Source of the DNA: Planctomycetota bacterium
GTDB taxonomy: Bacteria > Planctomycetota > Phycisphaerae > WQYP01
Length of the DNA: 5,964 nt
Assembly: GCA_021828925.1 (NCBI GenBank)
Contig: JAJZCT010000229.1
Coordinates: 1 to 5,964, forward strand
Reading direction: 5' to 3'
The stretch's first letter is position 1. Each line of letters starts with the position of its first letter. Both the position numbers and the translations under genes were made by a program. The notes under the pieces are model-generated. The model saw nothing but the letters and a program-made list of their open reading frames with translations. It made no database searches and was not told the DNA's origin. Below, piece after piece: positions 4,848 to 5,964 of the stretch.

Positions 4848-5864
4848 ATGAAATCGCTGTTACTTCGTGAACCGGGAAAATTTGAGTTGGCAACAACCGA
4901 TGAACCTGGCGCGCTGGGGCCGGATGACGCCTTGGTGCGCGTGCATCGGGTGGGCGTGTGCGGAACAGATTTACATGCCTTTCGGGGAAAGCAGCCGTTT
5001 TTTACCTATCCGAGAGTTCTGGGCCATGAACTGGGCGTGGAGATTCTTGCCATTGGTCCCAATGACAAAGGCTTAAAAGTTGGTGATAAATGTTCCGTGG
5101 AACCTTACCTCAATTGCGGCACATGTATTGCATGTCGGCGTAGTAAACCTAATTGTTGTGTGAATCTGAAGGTCATGGGAGTGCATATTGACGGCGGCAT
5201 GCGCGAACTCGTACATATCCCGATTCGCAAGTTGCACAAAGCTGGCGCACTATCTTATGACGATATTGCGCTGGTGGAAACGCTGGCTATTGGCTGTCAT
5301 GCCGTTGATCGGGCCAGAGTGGACAACGCCGATACGGTGCTGATCATCGGGGCCGGCCCGATCGGCTTGTCGGTTATTCAGTTTGCCCAGGCGGCGGGAA
5401 GCCGCGTGATGGTCATGGACTTAAGTGAACAGCGACTGGATTTCTGCCGCGCGCAACTGGGCGTAAAAGATTGCCTGCACGCGGGCCATGAGCCGGCGAA
5501 GACCCTTGCGAAACTGACCAATGGTGATATGGCCACAGTGGTGATAGATGCCACCGGCAATCCGAAATCAATGAGTGGTGCTTTATCCTTCATGGCGCAT
5601 GGCGGAAAGCTGGTGTATGTTGGATTATTCGTGGGGGATTTTTCCCTTAATGATCCGGAGTTTCATCGGCATGAAACAACATTGCTTTCCAGCCGCAACG
5701 CGTTGCCCGGTGATTTTCCCAAAATCATAAAAATGATTGAGTCCGGCCAAATCAACACCAAACCCTGGATCACTCATCGTTGCAGTGCGGATCAGGTGGT
5801 GGAGCAGTTTAGCGCCTTTACTTTACCGGAAACCGGCGTTATCAAAGCCGTTATTGAATTTTAA
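4848..5864 (+). CDS. Zinc-dependent medium-chain alcohol dehydrogenase (sorbitol / L-galactonate 5-dehydrogenase type)
   Basis: This 338-residue MDR-family enzyme oxidises a secondary alcohol, most likely of a polyol or sugar acid, with NAD+. Catalytic zinc ligands appear as Cys38 in GVCGTDLH, the His60-Glu61 pair in LGHELG, and Glu144 in LVETLAIGCHAV. Structural zinc cysteines are 90, 93, 96 and 104. The Rossmann motif GAGPIG is at 168-173, and Asp191 after the second strand (VMVMDLSE) favours NAD+ over NADP+. Length is normal and the frame is intact. The ATG has AAGGA seven bases upstream. It follows the L-galactose dehydrogenase homologue by 75 bases with no terminator seen. Together they could give L-galactose to L-galactonate to a keto acid, like E. 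coli L-galactonate dehydrogenase. Threonine or sorbitol dehydrogenase are alternatives. No lactonase is visible in the window. Confidence 0.9.
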   Translation: MKSLLLREPGKFELATTDEPGALGPDDALVRVHRVGVCGTDLHAFRGKQPFFTYPRVLGHELGVEILAIGPNDKGLKVGDKCSVEPYLNCGTCIACRRSKPNCCVNLKVMGVHIDGGMRELVHIPIRKLHKAGALSYDDIALVETLAIGCHAVDRARVDNADTVLIIGAGPIGLSVIQFAQAAGSRVMVMDLSEQRLDFCRAQLGVKDCLHAGHEPAKTLAKLTNGDMATVVIDATGNPKSMSGALSFMAHGGKLVYVGLFVGDFSLNDPEFHRHETTLLSSRNALPGDFPKIIKMIESGQINTKPWITHRCSADQVVEQFSAFTLPETGVIKAVIEF

Positions 5865-5904
5865 GACCTCGGCCAAGGCAGCCATTGGAACAAGGAGTTT
5901 GTAA

Positions 5905-5964
5905 ATGATGTCACAGAAAGTCCCCACCAAACAAATGCGCGTTGAAAAGGATTCCATGGGGCCA
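5905..5964 (+). CDS. Class II fumarase / aspartase family protein, N-terminus only
   Basis: Twenty codons run off the right edge. The start has AAGGAG (5892-5897) seven bases before the first of two adjacent ATGs (5905 and 5908). RVEKDSMGP at 12-20 matches the family opening R-x-E-x-D-x-M-G of class II fumarase and aspartate ammonia-lyase, which add or remove water or ammonia at fumarate. The active-site signature is outside the window, so fumC and aspA cannot be separated. It begins 40 bases after the zinc dehydrogenase with no terminator, so it may be co-transcribed. Confidence 0.75.
   Translation, partial: MMSQKVPTKQMRVEKDSMGP

Noticed and set aside
1..5964. CRISPR arrays, insertion sequences, integrase or attachment sites at the tRNA genes
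   Set aside because: No regularly spaced repeats beyond the 12-bp tandem unit, no transposase or integrase frame, and no duplicated tRNA 3' end were seen.

Overview
The window is a stretch of bacterial chromosome carrying mostly housekeeping genes. It is moderately GC-rich, with short intergenic gaps and tRNA genes that do not encode the 3' CCA. The rpmE-prfA gene pair, a YafY-like WYL regulator and a plant-type L-galactose dehydrogenase homologue suggest the Planctomycetota or another PVC lineage. That placement is an inference from recognised proteins, not a measured phylogeny.

Left part (1-1600, plus strand). There is a poorly supported 3' end of an unidentified gene. A 12-bp tandem repeat follows, lying directly in front of a complete WYL-domain transcriptional regulator (347-1300). 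A C-rich gap comes next; its minus strand has five G-runs that fit a G-quadruplex. A tRNA-Ala(CGC) follows at 1520-1590.

Middle part (1591-3703, mostly minus strand). A gap of 376 bases without a convincing gene precedes a translation block on the minus strand. Read in its own direction this block is tRNA-Met(CAT), rpmE (ribosomal protein L31, zinc form) and prfA (release factor 1). A strong sigma70-like promoter precedes the tRNA, and rpmE has its own TATAAT box. A bidirectional-looking intrinsic terminator ends rpmE. Between that terminator and prfA lies an 84-base element closed by a perfect 8-bp stem with two internal hairpins. This is the least explained structure in the window.

Right part (3704-5964, plus strand). 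A divergent promoter region contains a perfect 13-bp palindrome over the predicted -35 box of the rightward promoter. It drives an aldo/keto reductase strikingly like plant L-galactose 1-dehydrogenase (3837-4772) and a zinc-dependent medium-chain dehydrogenase of the sorbitol/L-galactonate dehydrogenase type (4848-5864). The first 20 codons of a class II fumarase/aspartase-type protein run off the right edge. The two dehydrogenases probably form an operon for oxidising a rare sugar such as L-galactose or L-fucose. The exact substrate is inferred.

I did not find a clear new defence, mobile or biosynthetic system. The observations most worth following up are the structured element upstream of prfA, the palindrome at the dehydrogenase promoter, the plant-like L-galactose dehydrogenase pair, and the tandem repeats with a possibly leaderless start at the WYL regulator.
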